Assembly (NCBI RefSeq): GCF_008014745.1 | Contig: NZ_VPFD01000030.1 | Location: 57,738 to 121,737, forward strand | Direction of reading: 5' to 3' | DNA: 64,000 nt | Source of the DNA: Massilia arenae | Lineage (GTDB): Bacteria > Pseudomonadota > Gammaproteobacteria > Burkholderiales > Burkholderiaceae_D | Part shown: positions 17,031 to 25,048 of the stretch, piece by piece | Layout: each line of letters begins with the position of its first letter | Position numbering within the stretch: position 1 is the stretch's first letter | Notes under the pieces: generated by a model | Told to the model about the DNA's origin: nothing | The model's input: only the letters and a program-made list of their open reading frames with translations | Database searches by the model: none | Position numbers and translations under genes: made by a program

Positions 17031-18100
17031 GGCGCTGTCATCGTTAGATATGGATGAGCATTGAACTGCTGAGCTGACCCGCGGTCTAATCCTGGTCGTC
17101 ATCGATCGGGAGCGCACGATGAAAGTGCTGAAGTTTGAGAAGCTGTTCGCCCAGCTGACTCAACTGAACCAGCCGCAGCGTCAGCAGGTGCTTGCCGCCC
17201 TGCATCCGGCTGCCGGGCTCGACCGGGTGGTCGCCCTCATCGACGAGATCCGGTCAAAGGGGCGCTGCTGCCCGGATTGCGGCTGTGAACGTTGCCATCG
17301 GCATGGTCATGCTAACGACCTGCAACGCTTTCGTTGTTGCGCATGCGGACGCACTTTCAACGATCTGACCGGTACGCCGCTGGCGCGGCTCAGGCACAAG
17401 GGCAAGTGGCTCGATTATCTGGATATGGTGCTCGATTCGCGCACGGTCCGCTCTGCGGCCAAGCGCGTCGGCGTGCACCCAAATACGACTTTCCGCTGGC
17501 GCCATCGTTTTCTCGACCGGGTCAAGGACGATCGGCCCGAGCGCCTGGTCGGCATCGTCGAGGCCGACGAAATGTTCCTGCTCGAATCGCAGAAGGGGTC
17601 ACGCAAGCTCGATCGTCGGCCGCGCAAGCGTGGCGGCAGGGCCGCCTTGCGTGGTATCTCGCATCATCTCGACTGCATCCTGGTGGCGCGCGACCGCGGC
17701 GGCCAGACCATCGACGCCGTGACCGGACGCGGCGCCTTGAAGGTGGCCCGGCTGGTCCGGCACCTGCTGCCGAAACTCGATCCCCAGGCGCTGCTGGTCA
17801 CCGATGCCAACACCGCCTATTCCGCCTTCGCCCGTGCCCATGGCATTGCGCACCAGGCGATTAATCTCAGCGCCGGCGAACGCGTCCGCAACGGCGCCCA
17901 GGGCGCCATCCACGTTCAGAATGTGAACGCCTATCACCGGCGCTTCAAGGAATGGCTGGCGCGCTTCCATGGCGTGGCGTCACGCTGGCTCCCAAACTAT
18001 CTGGGCTGGCAGTGGGCGCTCGATGGCGGCCGAGTCACTTCTGTCGAGCAATTGCTGCGTATTGCATTCGGGGTCATCAATAGGTAACGATGACAGCGCT
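17031..18100 (+). mobile_element. IS1595-family insertion sequence
   Basis: The element is about 1070 bp and holds one transposase. Its ends are inverted repeats: GCGCTGTCATCGTTA at 17032-17046 and its exact reverse complement at 18085-18099. The target duplication ATTTCTTG/ATTTCTTT has one mismatch. Intact ends and an uninterrupted transposase imply a fairly recent insertion that may still be mobile. It landed between the host-attachment-type gene and a small membrane-protein gene. Confidence 0.85.
17119..18087 (+). CDS. IS1595-family transposase
   Basis: The 322-residue protein has an N-terminal zinc ribbon (CCPDCGCERC, then FRCCACGRTF, residues about 50-80), a helix-turn-helix (RSAAKRVGVHPNTTFRWRHRF) and the ISXO2-like catalytic core. 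The core shows VEADEMFLLESQKGSRKL, LVTDANTAYSAFA and HVQNVNAYHRRFKEWL, which carry the acidic residues of the active site. It is full length and uninterrupted. Its stop lies inside the right end of the element. It inserts the element with 8-bp duplications. Confidence 0.92.
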   Translation: MKVLKFEKLFAQLTQLNQPQRQQVLAALHPAAGLDRVVALIDEIRSKGRCCPDCGCERCHRHGHANDLQRFRCCACGRTFNDLTGTPLARLRHKGKWLDYLDMVLDSRTVRSAAKRVGVHPNTTFRWRHRFLDRVKDDRPERLVGIVEADEMFLLESQKGSRKLDRRPRKRGGRAALRGISHHLDCILVARDRGGQTIDAVTGRGALKVARLVRHLLPKLDPQALLVTDANTAYSAFARAHGIAHQAINLSAGERVRNGAQGAIHVQNVNAYHRRFKEWLARFHGVASRWLPNYLGWQWALDGGRVTSVEQLLRIAFGVINR

Positions 18101-18192
18101 ATTTCTTTTGGATGTGCAGTACCTAACTGACCGCATTGCTCGTGCCCGGCATCATGAACCCATCGACAACAAGCATCTGAGAGGAGTTCATC

Positions 18193-18270
18193 ATGGGTAA
18201 GTATTTCATTGGTTGGCTGCTGGGTATTCCTGCTGTCGTGCTCGTTATCCTGTACTTCATCTTCGGTTGA
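18193..18270 (+). CDS. 25-residue single-span membrane protein
   Basis: This tiny frame encodes MGKYFIGWLLGIPAVVLVIL followed by YFIFG and a stop. It is one hydrophobic helix after a positive N-terminus, which predicts insertion in the inner membrane. AGGAG lies seven bases before the ATG, and a perfect 17-bp terminator hairpin starts 16 bp after the stop, so it is a complete small gene unit. I believe similar small proteins occur in related bacteria, but I cannot confirm this without a search. The function is unknown. The neighbouring IS insertion may have changed its promoter. Confidence 0.7.
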   Translation: MGKYFIGWLLGIPAVVLVILYFIFG

Positions 18271-18286
18271 TGAAGAAGGGCCGCGC

Positions 18287-18325
18287 AAACAAGAACGCCA
18301 CCTCGACGGTGGCGTTCTTGTTTGC
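18287..18325. terminator. Perfect 17-bp stem, bidirectional terminator
   Basis: CAAACAAGAACGCCACC pairs exactly with GGTGGCGTTCTTGTTTG across a 5-nt loop. An A-rich arm on one side and T-rich arm on the other make it suited to terminate both the small membrane-protein gene and the converging SGNH-type gene. Confidence 0.85.
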
Positions 18326-18339
18326 GGCGGCCTGAGTAT

Positions 18340-19194
18340 TCAGGCGGCCCTGCGTTCCAGCTCCGGCCTGTTTTCCGCCGCCAGTTGCGCCGCCGCGATG
18401 GCTTGCAGGGCGCCGGCGACTCGCGCCTCGATGCCAAGCTCGCGCGCGATCGGATCGAACGCGCCGAGCAAACGTGGATCACGGCCGGTGACGTGGCCGA
18501 AGATCGTCGCCGCCTCGAGATAATAGCCATGGACGCTGCCGTGATAGGCGTCCGGCGCCCACAGGTTGACCTCGCCCGGCGCCATGCCCTGATAGGGATT
18601 GGCGCAAGCCACGCCGACGGCGATCGCGCGGTTCCACGCTTCGCCGACCGGGATCACACCATTGATCGGGTGCGAAGCCGCCGCATCGCAGGCGCGGCGC
18701 ACGTCCAGCGCCATTCGTGCAATGCCTTTGCCGTGCCAGGCGCCGGTGTCGAGCCAGGTCTGGTCGGCGCGTGACCAGGTCGCCGTCAGGCGCACGTCGA
18801 CTGCGGGATTCTGCGCATGAAAGGCCTGGGCCAGCAGGCTGCTGTAGCGGATCAGCTTGGCGGGATTGCCGGGATCGTCCTCATCGAGCGTGCTATAGCT
18901 TTGCAGCAGCACGATGTCCCAGGGTTTGACGATCGTGTCGTAACGCGTGTCGTGATGGAAGTCGAGTCCGGTGCCGCCTTCGGTTTCCAGGATGACCTGG
19001 AAATCCAGGCCGGCTTCTTCCGTCATCGCCTTGAACAGGGCCGGCACGCCGCCGATGTGCGTGCCATTCAGGTCGGTAACCGTATGGGGGCGAAACTCCT
19101 GCACCAACGGCGCGGCGCCGGCCGGATCGCCATAGGTGAAGCTGTTGCCGACAAAAAGAATCGTCGTCGCAGGGGAGGGTTGGTGCCGGGCCAT
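18340..19194 (-). CDS. SGNH-hydrolase-like protein
   Basis: The 284-residue protein begins its first strand with ILFVGNSFTYGDP, the block I Gly-x-Ser of SGNH/GDSL hydrolases (here GNS), and ends with APDAYHGSVHGYYLEA, a DxxH block V. An HIGGVPALFKAMTEEAG segment matches a known bacterial variant of the fold. The likely activity is hydrolysis of esters, but the substrate is unknown. No signal peptide is obvious from the start at 19194; upstream ATGs at 19206 and 19224 are possible. It converges on the small membrane-protein unit. Confidence 0.72.
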   Translation of the reverse strand: MARHQPSPATTILFVGNSFTYGDPAGAAPLVQEFRPHTVTDLNGTHIGGVPALFKAMTEEAGLDFQVILETEGGTGLDFHHDTRYDTIVKPWDIVLLQSYSTLDEDDPGNPAKLIRYSSLLAQAFHAQNPAVDVRLTATWSRADQTWLDTGAWHGKGIARMALDVRRACDAAASHPINGVIPVGEAWNRAIAVGVACANPYQGMAPGEVNLWAPDAYHGSVHGYYLEAATIFGHVTGRDPRLLGAFDPIARELGIEARVAGALQAIAAAQLAAENRPELERRAA

Positions 19195-19353
19195 GGGAAA
19201 GCACATGAAATTGGGATACTTCATCTTCCGCGCGCACCTCGAGCTTGGCAAGCGACTTTATCGAGTAAGCAAATGCGCCGGCCAAGCAAACTGGGAGTAC
19301 TGCCGAGCCAGCATGCTAGGCTTGTCATTCGTCCAATAACAACCTGGAATCCC

Positions 19354-19893
19354 ATGAAAGCCATTCTGCCGATCCTTGCCGTGACCACCCTGATTGCCGG
19401 CTGCGCCGCCACCCCTGCGCCAGTCGACTCGCGCGATCAATTCATGGCCACCCTGCAAGGCATGTGCGGCCAGCGCTTCGAAGGCGCGCAATCGTATGCG
19501 GTCGACCCGAACAATGAATTCGCCGGCAAGAAGATCTCGACCCAGGTCAATTGCAGCGCGGCGGATATCCGCATGCCGGTGCAGGTCGGCGAAGACCGTT
19601 CGCGCACCTGGATCTTCACCCGGCCGCAAGCCGGGCTGGAACTGCGCCACGATCACCGCTACGACGACGGCACGCCACACAAGGTCACGATGTATGGCGG
19701 CATGGCGAAGGAGGGCGGCAGCGCGCGTTCCCAGGCTTTCCTGGCCGACAAATACACCGCCGACCTCGTGCCGGGCGCGGAAACGAATGTCTGGACCGTC
19801 ACCCTGAGCGAGGATGGCAAGACCCTGACCTATCGCCTGGAGCGCCACGCCAAGCCGCGTGCCGAATTCGTGCTGCAGCGCATACCGGGATAA
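19354..19893 (+). CDS. Putative lipoprotein
   Basis: The 179-residue protein starts with a lipoprotein signal (ILPILAVTTLIAGCAATPAP, lipobox LIAGC with Cys near residue 16), so it should be anchored in the envelope. The mature part is beta-rich, with WIFTRPQAGLELRHDHRYDDG and a TLTYRLERHAKPRAEFVL end. I do not recognise a named family. It lies alone between the SGNH gene and the trehalose operon. The start is set by the position of the lipobox. Confidence 0.78.
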   Translation: MKAILPILAVTTLIAGCAATPAPVDSRDQFMATLQGMCGQRFEGAQSYAVDPNNEFAGKKISTQVNCSAADIRMPVQVGEDRSRTWIFTRPQAGLELRHDHRYDDGTPHKVTMYGGMAKEGGSARSQAFLADKYTADLVPGAETNVWTVTLSEDGKTLTYRLERHAKPRAEFVLQRIPG

Positions 19894-20018
19894 ACTTCCA
19901 CGGCGCTAGTGCCATGCCAATCTGGCCGCATGTTGCAGTGCGCAACGTTGCGACGTAATAATTTGCAAATAGCTATACTCAAATGGTCGGCGACGTCGTC
20001 CCATCTTGAAGGAGCTTC

Positions 20019-22271
20019 ATGCGGTTCAGATCGGTACAACTATCCATGCGCTTCATCGTCCCGCTGGCCCTGGTGCTGGCGCTGTTCGGTTACTTCGCGA
20101 TTCCATGGATGGAAAATCTCACCGTACGCTGGTTCGTACGGGACCTCGATACGCGTTCCCAGCTGGTCTCGAGTACCTTGCAACAACCGTTGCTCAACTA
20201 CCTCGAGGACAATGATTCGGCGCGTATCAATGATGCGTTCAGCCGTGCGATCCAGGACGAGCGCCTGTATGCGCTCGCCTTCTGCACGCCCGACGAGACG
20301 CTGCTGTACAAGACCGATACCTATCCGGTGTCCCTCGGCTGCAGCCAGGGTGCGGACGGCGAGGACGCCAGTCCCGTCGTGCAGCTGCCGCGCGGGCCAG
20401 TCCATGTCTCGAGCCGCGAACTGACCCAGGACGGCATCTCCGCCGGCCGTCTGATCCTGGTGCAGGACATGAGTTTCATCGAGCGGCGCAGCGAAGACAC
20501 CAAGAAATACATCATCGGCCTGTTCGTCGTGCTCGCGGGCGCGATCTCCCTGATCACCGTGCTGATCGCGCACCTGAGCTGGCACGGCTGGCTCAACGGC
20601 GTGCGCGAGATGCTGCGCGGCGAGTTGTCGCCGCGTCCACCGGGGCCGATGTCGCCGGAAATCGCGCCGCTGGCGAGCGAACTGCGCGCCCTGCTCAACG
20701 AATACAACCGCGACCTGCAGGGCAGCGGCGTCGAATCCCAGACCTGGGGCGCCGACACGCTCAAGACCTTGCTGAACCAGGACCTGGCGGGCGACGAGAT
20801 CCTGGTGGTCTCGAACCGCGAGCCCTACATCCACGTGAACACGCCCAATGGCGTCAAGGTGCAGCGCCCGGCCAGCGGCCTGGTGACGGCGGTCGAAGCC
20901 GTGATGCGCGCCTGTTCCGGCACCTGGATCGCGCACGGCGCCGGCTCGGCCGACCGCGATACGGTCGACGCCAACGACCATGTGCGCGTGCCGCCCGAGA
21001 ACCCGAGCTATACCTTGCGCCGGGTCTGGCTGTCGAAGGAAGAAGAGCAGGGCTATTACTACGGTTTCGCCAACGAGGGCCTGTGGCCGCTATGCCATAT
21101 CGCCCACGTGCGGCCGGTGTTCCGCTCGACCGACTGGGCCGAATACGTCAGGGTCAACCAGCGCTTCGCCGACGCCGTGATCGCGGAGGCGCGCTCCGAC
21201 AACCCGGTGGTGCTGGTGCAGGATTATCACTTCGCGCTGCTGCCGCGCATGGTGCGCGCGGTGCTGCCGAAGGCCACCATCATCACCTTCTGGCACATCC
21301 CCTGGCCGAATCCTGAATCGTTCGGCATCTGCCCGTGGCGCGAAGAAATCCTCGACGGCATGCTGGGCAGCACGATCCTCGGCTTCCACACGCCGTTCCA
21401 CCGCAAGAACTTCCTCGACACCGTGGACCGCTATCTCGAAACCCGCATCGAGAACGAGGCCTCGACCGTCAGCTACGGCAACGAGCTGACCCAGGTGAAG
21501 CCGTACCCGATCTCGATCGCCTGGCCGGAGCCGGCGCCGGGCGAGTGCGACGTGGCGGCCTGCCGCGCCGAGATCCGCCAGGCGCTGTCGCTGCCGGCCG
21601 ACCAACTGCTGGGCATCGGCGTCGACCGCCTCGATTACACCAAGGGCATCGTCGAGCGCTTCCAGGCGGTCGAGCGCATGCTCGAGCTGCATCCGGACAT
21701 GGTCGGCAAGTTCACCTTCGTGCAGATCGCGGCGCCCACCCGCTCCTCGCTCGACGAGTACCAGAACTTCGAAGCGCGGGTGCGCGCGCTGGCCCAGCGC
21801 ATCAACCAGCGCTTTTCCAGCGGCAGTTACCTGCCTATCATCCTCAAGACCGAACACCATGAACAAGCACAATTGCGCACTTACTTCCGCGCTTCAGAAG
21901 TGTGCAGCGTGACCAGCCTGCACGATGGCATGAACCTGGTGGCGAAGGAATTCATCGCCGCCCGCGACGACGAGCAGGGCGTGCTGATCCTGAGCCAGTT
22001 CACCGGCGCCGCCCGCGAGCTGCACGAGGCGCTGATCGTCAACCCGTATCACATCGAAGAGGGCGCCGAAGCACTGTACCGCGCACTGCGCATGCCGCAG
22101 GACGAACAGCGCGAACGCATGCGCACCATGCGCGTGCGGGTGCGCGACTTCAACGTCTACCGCTGGGCCGGCCGCATGCTGCAGGACGCGGCGCGCCTGC
22201 GCCAGCGCGAGCGCGTGCGCTCCAGGATCAATTCGCTCAGCCAGAACCGGGTACGAAAGGGGGACGCATGA
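20019..22271 (+). CDS. otsA: Membrane-anchored trehalose-6-phosphate synthase (GT20)
   Basis: The C-terminal 500 residues form a GT20 synthase that joins UDP-glucose (or a related donor) to glucose 6-phosphate. Seen are SNREPYIHV near 266, VQDYHFALLPRMVR, HIPWPNPESFG, GVDRLDYTKGI near 535 and LHDGMNLVAKEF near 635. The first 245 residues are unusual: a membrane helix (about 12-29), an extracytoplasmic stretch of about 130 residues (FVRDLDTRSQLVS to LILVQDMSF) and a second helix (about 165-187), the plan of a sensor kinase input domain. E. coli OtsA has only the catalytic part, of about 475 residues. The gene overlaps otsB by ATGA. A strong GAAGGAG precedes the ATG. Confidence 0.88.
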   Translation: MRFRSVQLSMRFIVPLALVLALFGYFAIPWMENLTVRWFVRDLDTRSQLVSSTLQQPLLNYLEDNDSARINDAFSRAIQDERLYALAFCTPDETLLYKTDTYPVSLGCSQGADGEDASPVVQLPRGPVHVSSRELTQDGISAGRLILVQDMSFIERRSEDTKKYIIGLFVVLAGAISLITVLIAHLSWHGWLNGVREMLRGELSPRPPGPMSPEIAPLASELRALLNEYNRDLQGSGVESQTWGADTLKTLLNQDLAGDEILVVSNREPYIHVNTPNGVKVQRPASGLVTAVEAVMRACSGTWIAHGAGSADRDTVDANDHVRVPPENPSYTLRRVWLSKEEEQGYYYGFANEGLWPLCHIAHVRPVFRSTDWAEYVRVNQRFADAVIAEARSDNPVVLVQDYHFALLPRMVRAVLPKATIITFWHIPWPNPESFGICPWREEILDGMLGSTILGFHTPFHRKNFLDTVDRYLETRIENEASTVSYGNELTQVKPYPISIAWPEPAPGECDVAACRAEIRQALSLPADQLLGIGVDRLDYTKGIVERFQAVERMLELHPDMVGKFTFVQIAAPTRSSLDEYQNFEARVRALAQRINQRFSSGSYLPIILKTEHHEQAQLRTYFRASEVCSVTSLHDGMNLVAKEFIAARDDEQGVLILSQFTGAARELHEALIVNPYHIEEGAEALYRALRMPQDEQRERMRTMRVRVRDFNVYRWAGRMLQDAARLRQRERVRSRINSLSQNRVRKGDA

Positions 22272-23056
22272 GTGGACATATGAATGCGACCATGCTGACC
22301 AACGAACAGGCGGCGCTGGACCTGCTGGCCGCGTCCGACTGCGCCCTGTTCCTCGATTTCGACGGCACGCTGGTGGACATCGCGCCGCGCCCGGACCAGG
22401 TGGTCGTCACGCCCGAACTATTATCTTCGCTGGCGACCTTGCAACAGCGGCTGGACGGCCGGCTGGCCATCGTCTCGGGCCGCCCCGTCGCCGAACTCGA
22501 CCGGCTGCTGGCGCCGCTGGTCTTGCCGGCCGCTGGCGTGCACGGCATGGAGCGGCGCAGCTTCGACGGCGTGCTGCGCCAGCTGCCGGCGCCCGACTTC
22601 ACGGCGGTGCGCACCCAGGCCCACGCGCTGGCGGCGCGCCATCCTGGCCTGTGGGTCGAGGAAAAGCATGGCGCGCTGGCGCTGCACTATCGCCAGGCGC
22701 CGGAACTGCAGGCGCTGTGCGTCGAGACCATGGCGGACGCGGTGCGCAGCAGCCTGGGCTTGCTGCTGATGGAAGGCAAGATGATCGTCGAGATCAAGGC
22801 CGCCGGCGTCAGCAAGGGCACGGCGGTCCGCGACTTCCTGGCCGAGGCGCCGTTCCTTGGCCATCGCGCGCTGTTCATCGGCGACGACACCACCGACGAA
22901 GCCGGTTTCGATCACGTGGAGCGCGTCGGCGGCATCGGCCTCAAGGTCGGGCCGGGGCCGACGGTGGCCAGCTGCCGCATCGCATCGAGCCAGGCGGTAC
23001 GCGATGCGCTGGCGCACGCCGCCGCCACGTCAACCATAGGAAAGGATTCAGCATGA
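22268..23056 (+). CDS. otsB: Trehalose-6-phosphate phosphatase
   Basis: The 262-residue HAD-fold phosphatase removes phosphate from trehalose 6-phosphate. Motif I is LFLDFDGTLVDIAP (nucleophile Asp near 31), motif II IVSGRP, and motif IV GDDTTDEAGF near 205. EIKAAGVSKGTAV holds the conserved Lys. The start and stop each overlap the neighbours by ATGA, so the three genes are a single translationally coupled operon. Size and motifs match OtsB well. An internal Met at residue 5 is an alternative start. Confidence 0.93.
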   Translation: MSGHMNATMLTNEQAALDLLAASDCALFLDFDGTLVDIAPRPDQVVVTPELLSSLATLQQRLDGRLAIVSGRPVAELDRLLAPLVLPAAGVHGMERRSFDGVLRQLPAPDFTAVRTQAHALAARHPGLWVEEKHGALALHYRQAPELQALCVETMADAVRSSLGLLLMEGKMIVEIKAAGVSKGTAVRDFLAEAPFLGHRALFIGDDTTDEAGFDHVERVGGIGLKVGPGPTVASCRIASSQAVRDALAHAAATSTIGKDSA

Positions 23057-24879
23057 GTGATATTTCCCCAGAGTGCACATCGACCGCAGTACACGACGCG
23101 CCGGGCTCCCTCGATTGCGGCGTGGTCGGCAATTGCGCCTTCAGCGCCATGATCGACCGCATGGGTCGCGTGGTGTGGTCCTGCCTGCCGCGCTTCGACG
23201 GCGATCCGGTGTTCAACGCCTTGCTCGACCCGAGCGAAAACGGCAGCCTGTGGAGCATCGAGCTCGAAGATGTCGTGCGCAGCGAGCAAGCTTATGAGCC
23301 GAACACGGCGGTGCTGCGCACGCGCCTGTACGACGCGGCCGGCAATGGCATCGAGATCACCGATTTCGCGCCGCGCTTCCTGAGCCGCGACCGCATGTTC
23401 CGGCCCCTGATGCTGATCCGGCGCGTGAAACCGCTCGGCGCCGGCGTGCGCGTGCGCATCAAGCTGCGGCCGCGCTTCGAATATGGCGCGAAAAAGCCCG
23501 AAGTCACCCAGGGCAGCCACCACATCCGCTACGTCGGACCGGACCAGACGCTGCGCCTGAACACCGACGCCTCGCTCAGCTATGTGCTGTCCGAATCGTT
23601 CTTCCTGCTCGACCGGCCGATGAACTTCATGCTGGGACCGGACGAGACCCTGGCCGACGGCATCAAGGACACCGCCCACCGCTTCGAGAAAGAAACGATC
23701 GGCTACTGGCGCACCTGGACCCGCCGCCTGGCGCTGCCGCTGGAATGGCAGGACGTCGTGATCCGCGCCGCGATCACCTTGAAACTGTCGCTGTTCGAAG
23801 ACACCGGCGCCATCATCGCCGCCATGACCACCAGCATCCCGGAAGCCCCGGGCAGCGAACGCAACTGGGATTACCGCTTCTGCTGGCTGCGCGACGCCTT
23901 CTTCGTGATCCGGGCCCTGAACAGCCTGTCCGAGGTCGGCACCATGGAAGACTACCTGCGCTGGCTGGGCAATGTGGTGGCGCGCGCCAAGGGCGGGCAT
24001 ATCCAGCCGCTGTACGGCATCGGCCTCGAGGAGCAGTTGCCCGAATCGATCGTCGACCACTTGCCCGGCTACCGCAACCACCGCCCGGTGCGCATCGGCA
24101 ACCAGGCGCAAGAGCACTTCCAGCACGATGTGTACGGCAATATCGTGCTCGGCGCGGCCCAGGCCTTCTTCGATCACCGCCTGTTCCGCCGCGCCGGCCT
24201 TCCCGAGTTCCGCCTGCTGGAGGCGGTGGGCGAGCAAGCCTTCCGCGTGTGGGCCGAGCCCGATGCCGGCATGTGGGAGCTGCGCACCCGGGCCCGCGTG
24301 CACACCTCGTCGGTGCTGATGAACTGGGCCGCCTGCGACCGCCTGGCCAAGATCGCCGACGTGCTGGAGCTGCCGGACCGCGCCGCCTACTGGGGCGAGC
24401 GCGCCGAGCTGATCCGCAACCGCCTGCTGGCCGAGGCCTGGAGCGAAGAGCGCCAGGCCTTTGCCGAAAGCCTGGGCGGACGCGACCTGGACGCCAGCGT
24501 GCTCCTGATGGCCGAGATCAATTTCATCGACCCGAAAGATCCGCGCTTCGTCGCCACCGTCGACGCGCTGGAAAAATCGCTGTGCGACGGCCCCTATATG
24601 CGCCGCTACGAAGCGCCGGACGATTTCGGCGTGCCCGAGACCGCCTTCAATATCTGCACCTTCTGGCGCATCGACGCGCTGGCGCGGATCGGGCGCACGA
24701 AGGAGGCGCGCGAGGTGTTCGAGGCCATGTTGGCGGCGCGCAACCACCTGGGGCTGCTGTCGGAAGACACGCACCCGGTCACCGGTGAAATGTGGGGCAA
24801 CTTCCCGCAGACGTATTCGATGGTTGGCCTGATCAACTGCGCCATGCGACTGTCGAAGTCCTGGAATAGCGTCGTCTAG
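23053..24879 (+). CDS. GH15 glucoamylase/trehalase-like glycosidase
   Basis: This 608-residue GH15 enzyme has the two-domain plan: a beta-sandwich (DCGVVGNCAFSAMIDRMG, typical start) and an (alpha/alpha)6 barrel with NWDYRFCWLRDAFFVIRAL. The general acid is probably in WAEPDAGMWELR and the general base in TGEMWGNFPQTYS near the end. GH15 includes glucoamylases, glucodextranases and the trehalases of actinobacteria. Placed third in an otsAB operon with ATGA overlap, it may degrade trehalose, so synthesis and breakdown would be co-expressed; this is inference. No signal peptide is seen, so it is cytoplasmic. Confidence 0.88.
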   Translation: MSDISPECTSTAVHDAPGSLDCGVVGNCAFSAMIDRMGRVVWSCLPRFDGDPVFNALLDPSENGSLWSIELEDVVRSEQAYEPNTAVLRTRLYDAAGNGIEITDFAPRFLSRDRMFRPLMLIRRVKPLGAGVRVRIKLRPRFEYGAKKPEVTQGSHHIRYVGPDQTLRLNTDASLSYVLSESFFLLDRPMNFMLGPDETLADGIKDTAHRFEKETIGYWRTWTRRLALPLEWQDVVIRAAITLKLSLFEDTGAIIAAMTTSIPEAPGSERNWDYRFCWLRDAFFVIRALNSLSEVGTMEDYLRWLGNVVARAKGGHIQPLYGIGLEEQLPESIVDHLPGYRNHRPVRIGNQAQEHFQHDVYGNIVLGAAQAFFDHRLFRRAGLPEFRLLEAVGEQAFRVWAEPDAGMWELRTRARVHTSSVLMNWAACDRLAKIADVLELPDRAAYWGERAELIRNRLLAEAWSEERQAFAESLGGRDLDASVLLMAEINFIDPKDPRFVATVDALEKSLCDGPYMRRYEAPDDFGVPETAFNICTFWRIDALARIGRTKEAREVFEAMLAARNHLGLLSEDTHPVTGEMWGNFPQTYSMVGLINCAMRLSKSWNSVV

Positions 24880-24899
24880 CCAGGCATAAGCAAATAATC

Positions 24900-24930
24900 A
24901 ATGGCGCAGCCAAGCTTTGGCTGTGTCATT
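24900..24930 (+). terminator. Hairpin after the trehalose operon
   Basis: AATGGCGCAGCCAA-GCT-TTGGCTGTGTCATT folds into a 7-bp inner stem with a further 4-bp outer pairing, about 20 bp after the GH15 stop. There is no T run, so it may be a weak or Rho-assisted stop. Confidence 0.35.
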
Positions 24931-25048
24931 GATCATTCATCAAGTTATTGCTGGCGAATGCGATAGGATCGCAGGTGTAATTGCGTCCCTCGGCTGCGTA
25001 ACGCCGGGCGAAACCGCCTCCGATCGTCTCACGACAGCAATCAACCAG

